64,000 nt of DNA from Gongronella butleri (Eukaryota; Mucoromycota; Mucoromycetes; Mucorales; Cunninghamellaceae), in the NCBI GenBank assembly GCA_025201375.1, contig JAIWZP010000030.1, positions 340,924 through 404,923 of the forward strand, read 5' to 3'. Of this stretch, positions 44,474 through 57,269 are shown piece by piece. The stretch's first letter is position 1. Each line of letters starts with the position of its first letter. The notes under the pieces are model-generated. The model was not told the origin of the DNA and made no database searches. It saw only the letters and a list, made by a program, of their open reading frames with translations. Made by a program: the position numbers and the translations under genes.

Positions 44474-46645
44474 ATGAAGATTTTACGCAAGAATACCGGG
44501 CCTGCTGGCCGTCCACTCTGGGTGGAGCTGCCTGTGGAGCTCGTGAACCATGTTCTATCGCTGCTGCCGCGCCAGGAATTGGCGCATTGGCGCCTGTGCT
44601 GTCACGCCTGGAGCGAGATTATTTGGCCATTGGTGTTTGATAAGCTTGTGCTGCGTCTTGATGGATCAAAGCGCACGATGGGGCGGCATCCCAAGGACGA
44701 TGCGTTGAATGCGTTTCGATCTGTGTGGGTGAATCCAAGCACGGCAGCGGACCGTGCCATGTACGAACGTTTTGCCTCATTAGTGCGCGACGTTGATGTT
44801 TACGATGAGCGCTTCACATTGACGGATGTAACGGCCGTGTTGATGCGCTGTCCACACGTGACGAGTCTGACGCTTGGGAAAGGTGTGTGTCTGAACACGG
44901 ATTGGCAAATCATTGGTCCAAACAGCGGACTAGACCAAGAAGTGAGATTGATGCGCATTGAGCGCGAGCACTGGGTTGACCTGCGGCACAATATCGGCGC
45001 TCATTTGGCCGAGCCTCTTGCGCGCTTGTTTCAGACACGCGACCTGACGCGTCTCAAACTTTATGGCCCGCTTTCCTATCCCATCTTTAGTCATCTTGTG
45101 ATGCCATATCTTGGGTCGCTGCGTGAATTGGATTTATTGTCCACGCACGACGACAGTTACTTGTCCGCTTGTGATGGCGTTGAATTGGACTGGGGGAGCC
45201 TTGAGGATCTGCAGCACTACTGTCCTGGCTTGAGAAAATTGGCTTTTGTGCAGGAGTGGCGCACGTATACGCCAAGTTACATCAAGATACCTGGAAGTCG
45301 TCATATTGAAACGAGCATTGACACTGACATGGAGCCATGGTCATCCATCATTTCGTTGAAAATCTGTGCAGTGCACAATGTGTCCGAAACTCTGGCTGTG
45401 TTGTGTGTTAAGTTCCCAAATCTAGAAGCGCTCGAAATTATTCGTGACGCAAGCAAGCATCGCCATCTACGTCCCGAGCCTAGCGAGGAAACATGGAAGC
45501 ACTATCTGGATTGGTGGCCGCCCGTCGAGCCCAATGGCTACCTGCCGCGTCTGTCGTCGCTGAAATTGCATCATTTGCCTGATATGACCCCTCTCGAGAT
45601 GTTGCATTATTATACGACGCCTAGTTCGCCTTTCATCGATAAGACGCGTTGTGCACTCGTGTCCTTGGCTTTTGTTTCGTGTGTTACACATGGTATGTTT
45701 GAGATTGATATTGTGCGCGCGCTAGAAATGTTTCCTAGCTTGCGTCACATCGATTTTGATCAGTTACGGGACTTGGAACCCAACGACATGACCGGCTTGT
45801 CAATGTCTGTGACGCGCCATCCATTGCGCTCGTTGGTGCTTGCCTGCTTCAATGATTCGACCACTTTGGCGCGCCTCTCCGAAGTTTGTCGCCATTTGAC
45901 GTCTGTTACAGTAAATCTGGACAGAAAATCTGTGCTCATCGACATGCATTTGCCTCCGGCATCTGAGCTGCCCCTGGAAATCACGCTTCCCAGTGGAAAA
46001 ATCAGAAAGATCAATCCAAAAATCATTCCCGAACAAAAAAAGCACGACGACAAGTTGCCACATCGCGAAATGTTTACTATGGTGGCTCAATGGCAGCATC
46101 GATTGCCCATGATTGCTTGGCTTCCCGACAACGTGCTCCATCTAAACCCCGTGCAAAAGATCATTCGTGCACAATTGAGACGAAACATCCGATATATCAA
46201 TTGGATCGCGCTTCCATATTCGGCGGCCCTAGAAACATTACATCTGTCGAGTGTCGGCAAACGTGCGTCTATGCGTCTTTTTATTTTGATTCAAACACCA
46301 TTGTGTGGCGGCCGCGAGCCCACATCCGACGCGCACGTAACGACACACGGATGGTTCAGCACCAATGGATTAGAAGGAGCGCGTGCGTACATGGATTCGT
46401 TCGACAAGCTCCATCCGCTTGGATTGGACTTCCTCGATGCTCTTTTGGATCAATTGGACAGCGATGAAATTCCGGAAAATGCACCCAGCGACTCAAATCT
46501 CTGGGTACACTCGCCCAATGAATGGAGCAAGGCCACCATGATCCACAGTGCCTGTAGCTCAGCACGTAGCAAGGGCATTGCCGTCATTCTGACGCCAACA
46601 TTACCGAAAGATTTTACCATCTTTTCACAAAAGGCACTTTTCTAA
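44474..46645 (+). CDS. F-box protein, intronless, 723 aa
   Basis: First in-frame ATG at 44474 (MKILRKN). Residues about 16-58 form a clear F-box: LWVELPVELVNHVLSLLPRQ followed by ELAHWRLCCHAWSEIIWPLV, expected to bind Skp1 in an SCF E3 ligase. The remainder has irregular Leu-rich segments (DLTRLKLYGPLSYP, SLRELDLLSTHDD, LKLHHLPDMTPLE) suggesting a degenerate LRR substrate-binding domain. Substrate unknown. It is a single exon, in contrast to nearly all neighbours, and adjoins the repeat island, which could mean retroposition or expansion of a fast-evolving F-box family. No frame damage is seen. Confidence 0.8.
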   Translation: MKILRKNTGPAGRPLWVELPVELVNHVLSLLPRQELAHWRLCCHAWSEIIWPLVFDKLVLRLDGSKRTMGRHPKDDALNAFRSVWVNPSTAADRAMYERFASLVRDVDVYDERFTLTDVTAVLMRCPHVTSLTLGKGVCLNTDWQIIGPNSGLDQEVRLMRIEREHWVDLRHNIGAHLAEPLARLFQTRDLTRLKLYGPLSYPIFSHLVMPYLGSLRELDLLSTHDDSYLSACDGVELDWGSLEDLQHYCPGLRKLAFVQEWRTYTPSYIKIPGSRHIETSIDTDMEPWSSIISLKICAVHNVSETLAVLCVKFPNLEALEIIRDASKHRHLRPEPSEETWKHYLDWWPPVEPNGYLPRLSSLKLHHLPDMTPLEMLHYYTTPSSPFIDKTRCALVSLAFVSCVTHGMFEIDIVRALEMFPSLRHIDFDQLRDLEPNDMTGLSMSVTRHPLRSLVLACFNDSTTLARLSEVCRHLTSVTVNLDRKSVLIDMHLPPASELPLEITLPSGKIRKINPKIIPEQKKHDDKLPHREMFTMVAQWQHRLPMIAWLPDNVLHLNPVQKIIRAQLRRNIRYINWIALPYSAALETLHLSSVGKRASMRLFILIQTPLCGGREPTSDAHVTTHGWFSTNGLEGARAYMDSFDKLHPLGLDFLDALLDQLDSDEIPENAPSDSNLWVHSPNEWSKATMIHSACSSARSKGIAVILTPTLPKDFTIFSQKALF

Positions 46646-49539
46646 TCGAAAAAAAGGATTAGTATGAAATAGATTAAGTAAAAAAAAAAAAAAAAAATAC
46701 TTGGCTATTAGCTTGCTTTCGCTGATGTTTGTGCTTGACGTTGTTCAAACTTGACAGATAAGGATCACTAGAACCAGCAATTCCGTAAGTGGCTACTTTT
46801 GCCGTTGAATGACCTGACCAACAAAATTACTAGAACGCGATGCCTTACAGCAGTTAATTCATTTTCTTTGTCGTGCGCTCTGCAATAAAAATGGGAAAAT
46901 GTAACGCGGAAACTTAGAAAATGGCAATTTGAGCATTTTTATTGTTTTCTGGTTCTCTGTCAGTGCACTCACACCCTGCAAGGACATTTGCGCCTTGGAA
47001 CGACGAATTAGTGCTTTCTCGTTCGAATAAGCCTGCTCTTGCGGCATTGCGGCAACTAGGTGGCTCACAAAGTGCATTTTCAAAATTCGCCATTTTCCAA
47101 AGGGTATACGATAGGCGAGTATTTGAAAAGAGGAACATTTGAGTCTTCTGATCGCCACGCCATTTAGCCACATGGCAGAACACCTTCATTTACATACAAG
47201 AATGTTAAAAAAACGAGGGGTCCATTGACTGGTTTCCGCGCAAAATGCGTCTTTCTCCGAATTTCCGCTACAAGGGTAACTCGATGAAAATTGGTCGCAA
47301 ATTCGCGAAACAAAGATCAGCAAAAAGAGCATAGTCTATTGCGTACATGGAGATCAATGATCACTACAAAAAATGAGTTCCAAGCAGAATTGATGCGAAC
47401 AGCCTGTCAGCGGGCACCTTCTGACGCGTGAAAAACTGCGCCAATCGTCAACTTACACGCGTCTGTTCCTAAGCAAATCCACGCCTGTGGACCATTTCTT
47501 GCTGGTGAACGCGCCAGCGGGGATTCATAACGCGGTGGATGGCGCGTCATTCGCTCACAAAATTTAAGCTAATGTTGCCAATTGCTCGTGAATCAGCAAT
47601 TGGATCTGCCTCTTTTTTTAGCATTCTTGTTGTTTCTCTAGGACAATCCACCATGTACACAAGTTTGACGTCGTTCTGAAGACCCATTTTTTTCGATTTT
47701 AGTTTTGGGCGCCTCATCAGGAGTGAAAATTTGGTTTGCATTTGGTGCACTCTAAAGTGTTGCCACGGCTTTCACGTTGGATGGCATGATCACCACCGCA
47801 TTGAAACTGTGGATCGATCAAGCGGCTCACGAGGAAAATGGCGAAAACAGTTATTGTCAGCAAAGCTTTTTGATTTTTTCATCAGTTTTCGTAGGACATG
47901 GGTAAGACTCAATTCATTCGACAGAGAATCAAATTCTGCATCTTTTGTGATACCAGCACGCCATGATTTGTATAGGTCATTGCCAAGCAAGAAGCAGAAA
48001 TGACATTTTGGATTTTCACTTTGAAGGTGTACAGTGCTCGTCACGCCCTGCACAGGCAATGATGGACATGATCGTGCTTGTATCCTGTCTCTTTCCAACG
48101 GTGCAAGTTTCGTTCCAATCAAAAAACAATTCGGCGAGCTACGCTAAAATAGAAGAAAATGATCGTTTTCAGCCGTCAACAAGGCGACCGCACGATTTTG
48201 AGCAAGATTGACCAGAAAACAATATTGATTCATCCAGTGGCGCGTTGCGCATAAATCCACGTCACTTTGCAACAAGGACAGCAGATTAGCAGTGTACACC
48301 GGTCAACATGCGAAAATCATGTATTGCAAGCCGTCTTTTCCTGGGATAGCTGCGTCGCGTGGCAGAAAATCAAGCGGACACGAGTTCCCTAATGCAAAGT
48401 CGCGGCCGCACGGCAAACGAATTGCCGAGAGCCTAATCCAATTTTGCGTTTCAATGTTGACGGATCTGTGCGGTCGCGTGGAGCGACGCGGAATCGGCAG
48501 CAAGCCTGGCGTAGCGATTTACTTGATTTGTGTGTCTTCTTTTACTTGTGATTGTGCATTGGTCAATACCCAAAATCGCCTGCGCCATGCTTAAAATCCA
48601 AAAAAAAAAAAAAAAAAAACGAAGAAAATCAGAAATAGCGATTAATGGGACACCATCCTGACCCCCCGCAGGCTCTGCCAAAGAAAAAGGAAAGAGCCAA
48701 ATCACGTGAGAAATGCAGAAAGAACCATGTGTCGAGCCAGGGTCATCTGTTTCCAGGGGCCCGAAAAACAATGAAAAGGGCACAATTGCTCATCATTGCT
48801 TCTGCAGGGTCCGTGTGATGGCCAATGCTAGGCCAATTGGCCGATTCAAGTGTGCTACAATGGAGAGAACGGAGAGGAAAGAGGAGCACGGGGTGCGCGT
48901 GGTTTTACGACAAGGGCTACGATCTGCTTGTTTGAGTGTGTCTTTTTGTTCATTTTATCGCTCGTCTCGTTTTGGGTTGCCCTTTTATTGCTTGTGTCAG
49001 ATTTGCAAGTCGCACAAAAAGGGTTGTTCAATGGTGGGGTTTGCGACGTGTGGGTTCGGCCGTGGGCGCGCCACGGGAAAAGGAAAAACCGTTGTTTGAG
49101 TCATTTTGGGCGGTCAATGCGAGCACAAAGAGGGCTAATGGCCGAGCCATTGATGTGTCTGGATGAAAAAGGCCATTGTTCGCGTTGGGGGAGGTGTGTG
49201 TGCGTGGCGGGCCCTGGGGGGGGGTCTACTTCATGGGCAAATATATAAAAAAAGGCAAAAAAAAATAGAGTGTCATAGGCAACGGGCGAGGTGCCGATCC
49301 TCTGGCACATGTAGCTGGGAAAGAAAAAAAAAGTGTGTATGTGAGGTCGGCCGCCCAAAATTTTGACGCTTCGGGAAAAGAGCGAAGCTGCTTTTTGCCG
49401 TTGCGCTCCTTTGTTCGCCTTTTTTTTTTTTCACTCTCTTTCCCTTTTGCTCGTTTGTAATTCTTTTCTTTTGTGTGTTGTTTGCCCGTCTTTTATCCCC
49501 CCTTTATTTATTCAATTGACGCAAGCACGCCACACACGA
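46646..49539. other. 2.9 kb interval without a clear gene
   Basis: Short ORFs only. The minus-strand stretch 48122-47790 contains CHFCFLLGNDLYKSWRAGI, loosely like the end of a Ty3-type aspartic protease, so a decayed retroelement is possible. The right-hand ~700 bp is probably the promoter of the Zn2Cys6 gene. Confidence 0.4.
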
Positions 49540-52500
49540 ATGCCTCCTCTTCCTCCTATGCAGTGGCCCGACTATGGCGATTCTTCGCCGCCGCCTGTGT
49601 CGTCGGTGTCTTCTTCCACTTCTTACCCCGCACCGCCGCCACCGTCGAGCCAGCAGCCACAGCAGCACCCTTTGCCTCCACCACCGCTGCGGCCGCTGCA
49701 GCCACATCCTTATCCGCAGCCGGCAAACCTCGCACCCTATATGTATCCCGGCATGACCCCCGCCATGCAGCAAGAGCACGATCACGAAGTCAAGCGCATG
49801 CGTATTAGCCGAGCTTGGTACAACGCAGGAAAAAAAAAAGAGTGCTTCCAATGCTTATTAATGCGTTCAATTTCCATGTTTTTTTTTTTGTTTTCTAGCG
49901 ATGCTTGTCGGCGTAAAAAGATCAAGTGTGACACTGCCGGCCCGGGCAACGCGTGCAAGAATTGCCAACAGTCCAAGATTGAGTGCACCTACAATGACAG
50001 GTGAAGACAAAAAAAAAAAAAAAAAAAGAAAGGCCCAATTGGCTCGGAATTGACCGTTTTTTTTTCGTAGTGCAAAGAAGCGCGGGCCACCAAAGGGGTA
50101 AAAAAACGCGGATTTCTTGTTTTTATATGCTGGATTTGCTCACGACGGGGTTGATTTCCTTATTTATAGGTACATTGAGGTGCTTGAGAATCGACTTAAG
50201 CGGATGGAGCGTATTCTTGGTGGAATGGCCAAGGATGACGACAGCGATGATGAGGGCCAAGGGCACGCAGATACCACCAATGAGGACGTGGCGATGATGG
50301 AGCGCAAGAGCAGCAGCAGTAGTAGCAGCCACAGTCGACGACGTGCACCTTCATCACCGCTGGCAAAAAAGGATGTGGCGGCGGGATCAGGGTCGACGGC
50401 CGCCCAGATCCTTGCAGCAGCGACGGCGGCCAAGTCGGAAGTCTACAGCGCGTCGACAAGCACGGACAAGGACGAGACGCCGAAGCTCAATGCTTTCAAA
50501 CACACACAGCCCCTGGCCCACCCGCGCTACATTGGTGATATGACGACACTTCCCTTTTTGGCCCAGAAAATCAACCTAGAGGACGCGCGGCTGACCAAAG
50601 ACGCAGGCTACCGCCTCAGACGCTTTGGCCAGAGCCTTGTTCTGTACGACACCGCAGATGAAAAGACAGGACGCACCCCAAATGTCCTTCTCCTCGAGCG
50701 TGTCGGCCTTCTCAAGCCAGATGAGACGATACGCGACATTGACGCATGGATTGCAAAGGTCAGCAGCCTCGACAAGCACACAAGCAATCGCCTCTTGAAA
50801 ATGTAAGAATGAAAAAAAAAAAAACGGGAAAAAAATGAGAAAAAATGAGAGCAAAAGGGAGGGAAAAAAAACACTCACTTCGGCCGCTTTCCCCTGTTTT
50901 CTGCCTTTTTTTTCCCTTTTCCCTCGACCAGCTACTTTGCGTACATCCATCCAGGTCTGCCTGTGATTAACAAGCGCCTGTTTCTGAAGCAATACCGTGG
51001 CCAAGTGGACGATTTCCCGTCTGCACCGCTGATGAACGCCATGTACGGCGCTGCGGCGCGATACATTGAGACGTGCAAGCGATTTGGCGACGATGTGGTC
51101 AAGACGGAGCATTGGGATGACGGGCTTAAGGACTGGCAGCTGCCAGATGGCGGCTCGGAGCGCTTGTTTGACAATGTGCTCGCTTTTGTGCGCGGCCATT
51201 ATCATCCTGCCATTGACATTATTCAAGCCCTTGTCATTGCCCAGAACCACCGTGCCGCCATGGATCGCAATGTGACCGGCGGCTGGCTCGTCAATTCGGC
51301 CGCCATCCGCATGGTAAAAAAAAAAAAAAAAATGGGGCAATTGAACGCGAATATCATGAAACTCAACCTTTTTTTTCTTTTTCTTTTTTTTTATATGTTA
51401 GGCGCAAGATCTCGGGTTGCATCGATCGAGCGAGAATTGGGAGATTCCCGACAGCGAAAAAGAGATGCGGCGGCGCGTATGGTGGGCGGTTTACATCATG
51501 GACAAGTGGACGGCGGCGTCGACGGGGCGGCCGCAGACGATTTTCGAAGAAGATTGTGACGAGAGCTATCCGAGCGAGAGTGCATCATGGGAGGAGGTGA
51601 TGGACGTGGATGCAGACGACAATGACGCGTCACCAAGGTTCCCGTCGCTGGACAAGGCCATTGCGCAAAAGGCCAAGGGCGAGAACATCCCGATTTACCA
51701 GCCATTTGTCCAATTGGCCAAATTGTCGGGCATTCTGGGCCGTATCCTGCAAGGCCTGTACACGCCACGCGCCAAAAAGTACAGCGCCGAGCACGGCAGC
51801 GACGCCATTGTCAGCTATCTCGACAAAGCCTTGTCCGAATGGCGCTCGGCCTTGCCACCGACCCTCCAGCTCTCTGGCGCAAGCGCACGAAAGCTCGATA
51901 CCAAGGGCAAGACCCCATTGCTGTCCATGTCTGGTAAGAAATCGGTCGAGTTGATTGGAATTGCATGTGGGCGGCATTTTTTTTTCCCATTTTTCCCCCC
52001 AATTTTCTCAATTTCTGTCTATTTTTTTTTGTAGGTCTCATGTACTTGTCGTACTGCACGCTGTTGATCCTGCTGCATCGGCCGTTCATTGAGAGCAAGG
52101 GCGAGAACAAATCATCGGTGTCATCGCTGAACATTTGCATCAGTGCCGCGACGCGATGTGTGGACATTGCTGAAAAGATGCACTACCGCGATTTCTTGCT
52201 TGTTTCTTGGAATTTCGCGATTTACCACGTGTTCACAGCCTCCCTGATCCACATTTACACAGCGTCGAACCCGCCGAGCAACGAAATTGCTGAAACATCC
52301 AAGCAATACCTCGTCAAATCGGTGCGCCTCGTCAAACGGCTAACGAGCCTATCGACAGCGGCCGCGCAGATCCATCTGGTCCTTTTGCGTCTCATGAAGA
52401 TGCGCAACATTGCCTTTGACGAGGATCTCGAGCAATTGGCCGACGACGTGCTTTGTCCTCCTCCCTCGGCGCCTTCCTCGCACGCGACGCGGCCATCGGG

Positions 52501-53415
52501 CAATAAAAAGCACCACCGACGCAACAAGTCGCCCGAACATCACGCAACACCGCCATCACGCGCACTTTCTTCCTCCTCCAACCAGGGGTCTTCTAATCAA
52601 GGCTCAGGCAATCCATCGCCATCGTCCAACAGCGCATCGTCTACACCCACGTCCCTCGTCAATGGCGAGTGGATCAATGGCTTGTACTCCTCCGTACAGC
52701 CTGATCAGCAAGGTAAAAAATGCAAAAAAAAAAAAAAAATGAAATGAAAAAAAGAGAAATCAAGGGGGATTTTGCATTTTCTCACTTGCGCCCCTCGCTT
52801 CCCCCCCCCTTTTTTTTTTTTATTAATCAAGGCCCTGCGTCGTCGACCGTCTCGACGGCCATTGAGTCGGACCCGACCTCCTTGCAACAATTCGGACTTT
52901 CGATGGAACAGATGTTTACCCCCATTGACCAGCTTTCCCAGCAGCAACAGCAGCAGCCACAACAACCACAACAGCAGCCACAGGCACTCCAGCAGCCATC
53001 CATGACCATGATGCCGGCAGTCAATCATCCATCATTCCTGTTTGGCCTTTGGAACAGCACGAGTTCGCCAATTCTCGAGCCAACGAGCACAAGTGGCACG
53101 TCCAATGGCCAATTGGCCGGTTACCAGGCGGCGCCGCCTCAACAACAGCAGCCACAGCCACAGCAGCAACCACAACAACCACAACAACCACAACAACCTG
53201 CGCAGCCGATGAATTTCATGTTCCCCATGATGGATCAATCGTCGTTCCGCTATCAGCCAGGCAATCCCTTTTGGAGCGTGCCAAGCAGCCTTGAAATGAA
53301 CGATTGGGCCGCGTATCTATTCCCCTCACAACAGCAACAGCAACAACAGCCTCAACAACAGCCCCAAGCATCATCACCGCAGCAGCAACAGCAACCCAAT
53401 TGGAATTGGATGTAA
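49540..53415 (+). CDS. Zn2Cys6 fungal-specific transcription factor
   Basis: Nuclear DNA-binding regulator. The Pro/Gln-rich N-terminus precedes a zinc cluster split by an intron: CDACRRKKIKCD...NACKNCQQSKIEC (six Cys, CX2CX6CX~11CX2CX6C). A linker-coiled-coil follows (GYIEVLENRLKRMERILGGM). The middle homology region (Fungal_trans domain) spans about residues 250-560, with AQDLGLHRSSENWEI and KEMRRRVWWAVYIMDKWTA, as in XlnR/Rdr1-type factors. The C-terminus is Gln/Pro-rich, including CAA/CAG runs near 52936-52990, 53139-53195 and 53330-53395. About eight introns, several with A runs after the donor and T runs before the acceptor (e.g. 50001-50070, 51313-51401). Target genes cannot be told. 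Confidence 0.88.
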
Positions 53416-53767
53416 ATTTTATACATTTTACAGCTTTTTTGCTTTTTTTTTTCTTGTGACAATTGTATAAAGGGTCGCTTTGGCCCTCATTTTTATAGCC
53501 CATGAATCCCAATTGACCCGCTGTGCGCTTTTTTTTTTTTTTTTTGGATTTTTGTTTTTTGCGTGTGTGTGTGCAATGCAAAAGCGACCCGAGCGGACCT
53601 CCCTTCCCCAACCAGACAAAAAAAAATGCGGAGTTTCAAACGGCACTGGAACGCACTTCGCGACGACCTTTTTTTTTTTTATAAAAAGGCCGCTCGCCCT
53701 GTTTTTTTTTTTTTTTTTTACATTTCTTTCTTTCTTTCTTTCTTTTTTTCGCTTTTGTTCTTTGCCA
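53416..53767. other. Spacer between Zn2Cys6 factor and TOP1
   Basis: Contains several T runs and a TTTC microsatellite (about 53723-53750) in the TOP1 leader. No gene. Confidence 0.5.
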
Positions 53768-56700
53768 ATGTCCGATTCGGAAGACGAGGTGCCTTTGTAT
53801 AAGCGTTATAAACAATCTCATTATGACCGTAAGTAGGAAGAGCAAGGAGACGTTGCGTAAAAAACAAAAAAAGGAGGAAGAGGGTGACTTTTTCTCCATT
53901 TCATGGCTCATGGACGCTCACTTTTTTCTTTTATTTCCCTTTTGCTCAGATGTGGCACCTATAACGGATCACACGCCGGATCCGTCGCAAGCACGGACGG
54001 ATGCCGTGATCAAGGACGAGGAGGTGTCGAGCGACAGTGACGACGATGTCCCCTTGTCGCAGCGCGTGCAGGCGTCGATCAAGGAGGAGTCCAGTGATGA
54101 GGACGAAGACGACGACGTGCCACTGGCTCAGCGCCGCGCCCCTGTTGCCCCCAAGCCCGTCCGACCCTCACCTCCCTCCGAAAGCAGCGACAGTGAAGAT
54201 GAAATGCCATTGTCCATGCGCAAAAAGGCGGCTCAACCTCAGGTAAACGCTCAATTCGCCCCCCAATTGGTCCCACATTGCATGAATGAAAAAAGGAACA
54301 ATGGACCCTCATTCTTTTTTTTGTTTTCTTTGTTTCCATAGCCCAAGAAGCGTGTCATCGAGGAAGAATCATCGGATGATGACGATGACATGCCACTGGT
54401 AAGAAAAAAAAATCCCCCATGACCCAATGGCTCTTTTTTTTTTTTTTTACTCAAAAGATGCGATTTATCTTATCCTAGTCTAAGAAGATCAAAAAGGTCA
54501 AGGTAAGATTGAGAAAAAAATTCCGGGGGGTGGGCAACAAGGCAACAAGGGTGTGTAACGCGTGATTTCTTTTGATTTTTTCCTCATAGGCGTCTGCTTC
54601 CAAGGCGGCGCCTTCCAAAGCGCCTGCGCCCAGCAAGGCGACGGCCAGCAAGAAGCGTACTAGTGACAAGGCTAGTGACGTCGCGAGCACCAGCACCACG
54701 AAGCGCGTGAAAAAGGAGTCCAAAAAGGACGAAGACGAGGTGGAGCGTTACAAATGGTGGGAAGACCAGGATAACGGCGACGTCAATGGCGACAATGGCG
54801 ACGGCAGCATCAAGTGGACCCAATTGATCCACCAGGGCGTGCTCTTCCCGCCCGAATACGAGCCCCACGGCGTGAAAATGAAGTATGATGGCCAAAAAGT
54901 CACCCTGACCCCAGATGCAGAGGAAGTCGCCTCCTTCTTTGCCGCCCTCCTCGAGACTGACCACGGCAAGAACCCCACCTTCCAAAAGAACTTTTTCCGC
55001 GACTTTCAGCAGGTCCTTGCTGCCAACCCAAAGGTAAAAAAAAGGACGAAAAAAAAAGCGTGGCTCATCTCGTCTTATTTTTTTCCATTAGAATCCTCCC
55101 ATCAAGCACTTTGACAAGTGTGATTTCCGTCCCATTTGGGAGAAGTTTGAACGCGACAAGGAGCGCAAAAAGGCCATGTTCAAGGAAGAAAAACTGGTAA
55201 AACCCTCTCATTTGACACCAAAAGTCGAAAAAAAGAATGCGCGACGCGTCTCACACTCGTTTTTTTTTTTAAAAAAAAATAATAGCGCATCAAGGAGGAA
55301 AAGAACAAGCTCGAGGAGCCGTACCTGTATGCCACGGTTGATGGCCGCAAGGAAAAGATTGGCAATTTCCGCATCGAACCGCCCGGCCTGTTCCGTGGCC
55401 GTGGCGACCATCCCAAGACCGGCACGCTCAAGGTACAAAAGCAGCTGTTCACCATCGAAGCCCCCCCCATTGCGTTACATCTGAGTTGCTTATGATTTGT
55501 TCTTTTGGCTTATTAGACGCGTGTGTATCCTGAGCAGGTGACGCTGAACTTGTCCAAGGACGCGCCCGTGCCACCGACGCTGCCTGGACACAAGTGGGGC
55601 AAGATTGTCCACGACCAGACGGCGACGTGGCTTGCCACATGGAAGGAAAACGTCAATGGCTCCTACAAGTACGTCTTTTTGGGCGCCAATTCCTCCTGGA
55701 AGGGTCAGAGCGACATGACCAAGTTTGACAAGGCTCGCGAGCTCAAGGTACAAAACAAAGAAAAAGAGGAAAACGAGAGCAAAACGAGAAAAAATAGTAA
55801 AAAGAGGAAGAAAGAAAAAAATCGCGACTCTGACGCGCTCCAATTCCTTTTTCCTTGATAGAAATTGGTCAAGCATATTCGCAGCAGCTACACGATCGAT
55901 CTCAAGGACAAGATGATGGAGAAGCGACAGCGCGCGACGGCCATGTACCTGATTGATCGCCTTGCGTTGCGTGCGGGCAATGAAAAGGGCGATGACGAAG
56001 CCGACACGGTGGGCTGCTGCTCGCTGCGCTACGAGCACATTGAGCTGGAGGCGCCCAACACAGTGCACTTTGATTTCCTCGGCAAAGACTCCATCCGCTA
56101 TCAAAATTCGGTCCAGGTCGACACCCAGATCTTTAAGAATCTCAAGATCTTCAAAAAGCAAGTCGGTCCCGGCGGCGACATCTTTGATCGCCTGACGGTA
56201 AGACAAATTGATGGAAAAAAAAAAGGAAAAAAAAAGGAAAAAAAAAAAAAGAAAAGAAGAGAAAAGAAAAAAAGATGGCGTGATCTGATCCACTTCTCGT
56301 TGCTTTTTTTTGTAACAATTTTTTAGACGGCGAGCCTCAACAAGCATCTCAACAGCTACATGAAGGGCCTTTCTGCCAAGGTGTTCCGTACGTACAATGC
56401 GTCGCACACCTGCGAAGAGCAATTGGCCAAATTGACCAACGGCAGCGACCACATTCACGACAAGATCCTCTCATTCAACCGCGCCAACCGAGAAGTGGCT
56501 GTCCTGTGTAACCATCAGCGCAGCGTGTCCAAGAATCATGCTCAGCAGATGGTCAAAATTGGGGACAAGGCAAGGAGAAAGGAAGATCTCGCTTCCCATT
56601 TCACATGACACACACACATAGACACATCAAATGGGCTGACATTTTTCTCCTTCCTACGTCCCTCCCTCCCCCTCCCCCATCATTCTTTTTTAGATCCGCG

Positions 56701-57269
56701 CGGCCAAGTACCAGCGCATGAAGCTGCGCAAGCAATTGTTTGCCCTTGACGCGACGATGAAGAAGAAGCGGCCCGACCTCATGGAAGACGAATCCGACCT
56801 GGACGACGAGTGGATCGCACAGCATGAGGAGGATCTGATTGAAAAGGAGAAGGAGCGCGTCAAGACGCGGTTCAACAAGATGAATGAGAAGCGCAAGGCC
56901 GACGGCGAGAAGGAGGCGCCGGCATCGGACCTCAAGGAGAAGCTCAAGGAGGTCGACGAGCAGGCCAAGCAGCTCAAGAAGGAACGCAAGTCAGGCAAGG
57001 TCGAGCCAAAGGCCGGCGCCACCGTCGAAAAGCTGCTGGACAAGATTGCCAAGCAAGATGAGCGCCTCAATGCCATCAAGATCCAGGCAACCGACAAGGA
57101 GGAGAACAAGGAAATCTCCCTCGGCACATCCAAGATGAATTACATTGATCCGCGCATCATCGTCGCCTGGTGCCGCAAACACGACGTCCCCATGGAAAAG
57201 GTCTATAGCAAGACACTCGTCGACAAGTTCCAGTGGGCCCAAAACATCCCTGACGATTGGAAATTCTAA
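53768..57269 (+). CDS. TOP1: DNA topoisomerase I (type IB)
   Basis: Nuclear enzyme relaxing supercoils via a 3'-phosphotyrosine intermediate. About eleven exons. The N-terminal domain is acidic and repetitive with five (D/E)D-(V/M)PL units ([47 protein letters not shown]), then a Lys-rich stretch. The core starts YKWWEDQDN and includes [85 protein letters not shown] and [14 protein letters not shown]. The catalytic tyrosine is in the C-terminal [20 protein letters not shown], and the protein ends NIPDDWKF. A Lys/Glu-rich linker coiled coil lies between core and C-terminal domain. About 870 aa, normal for the family. Confidence 0.97.
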
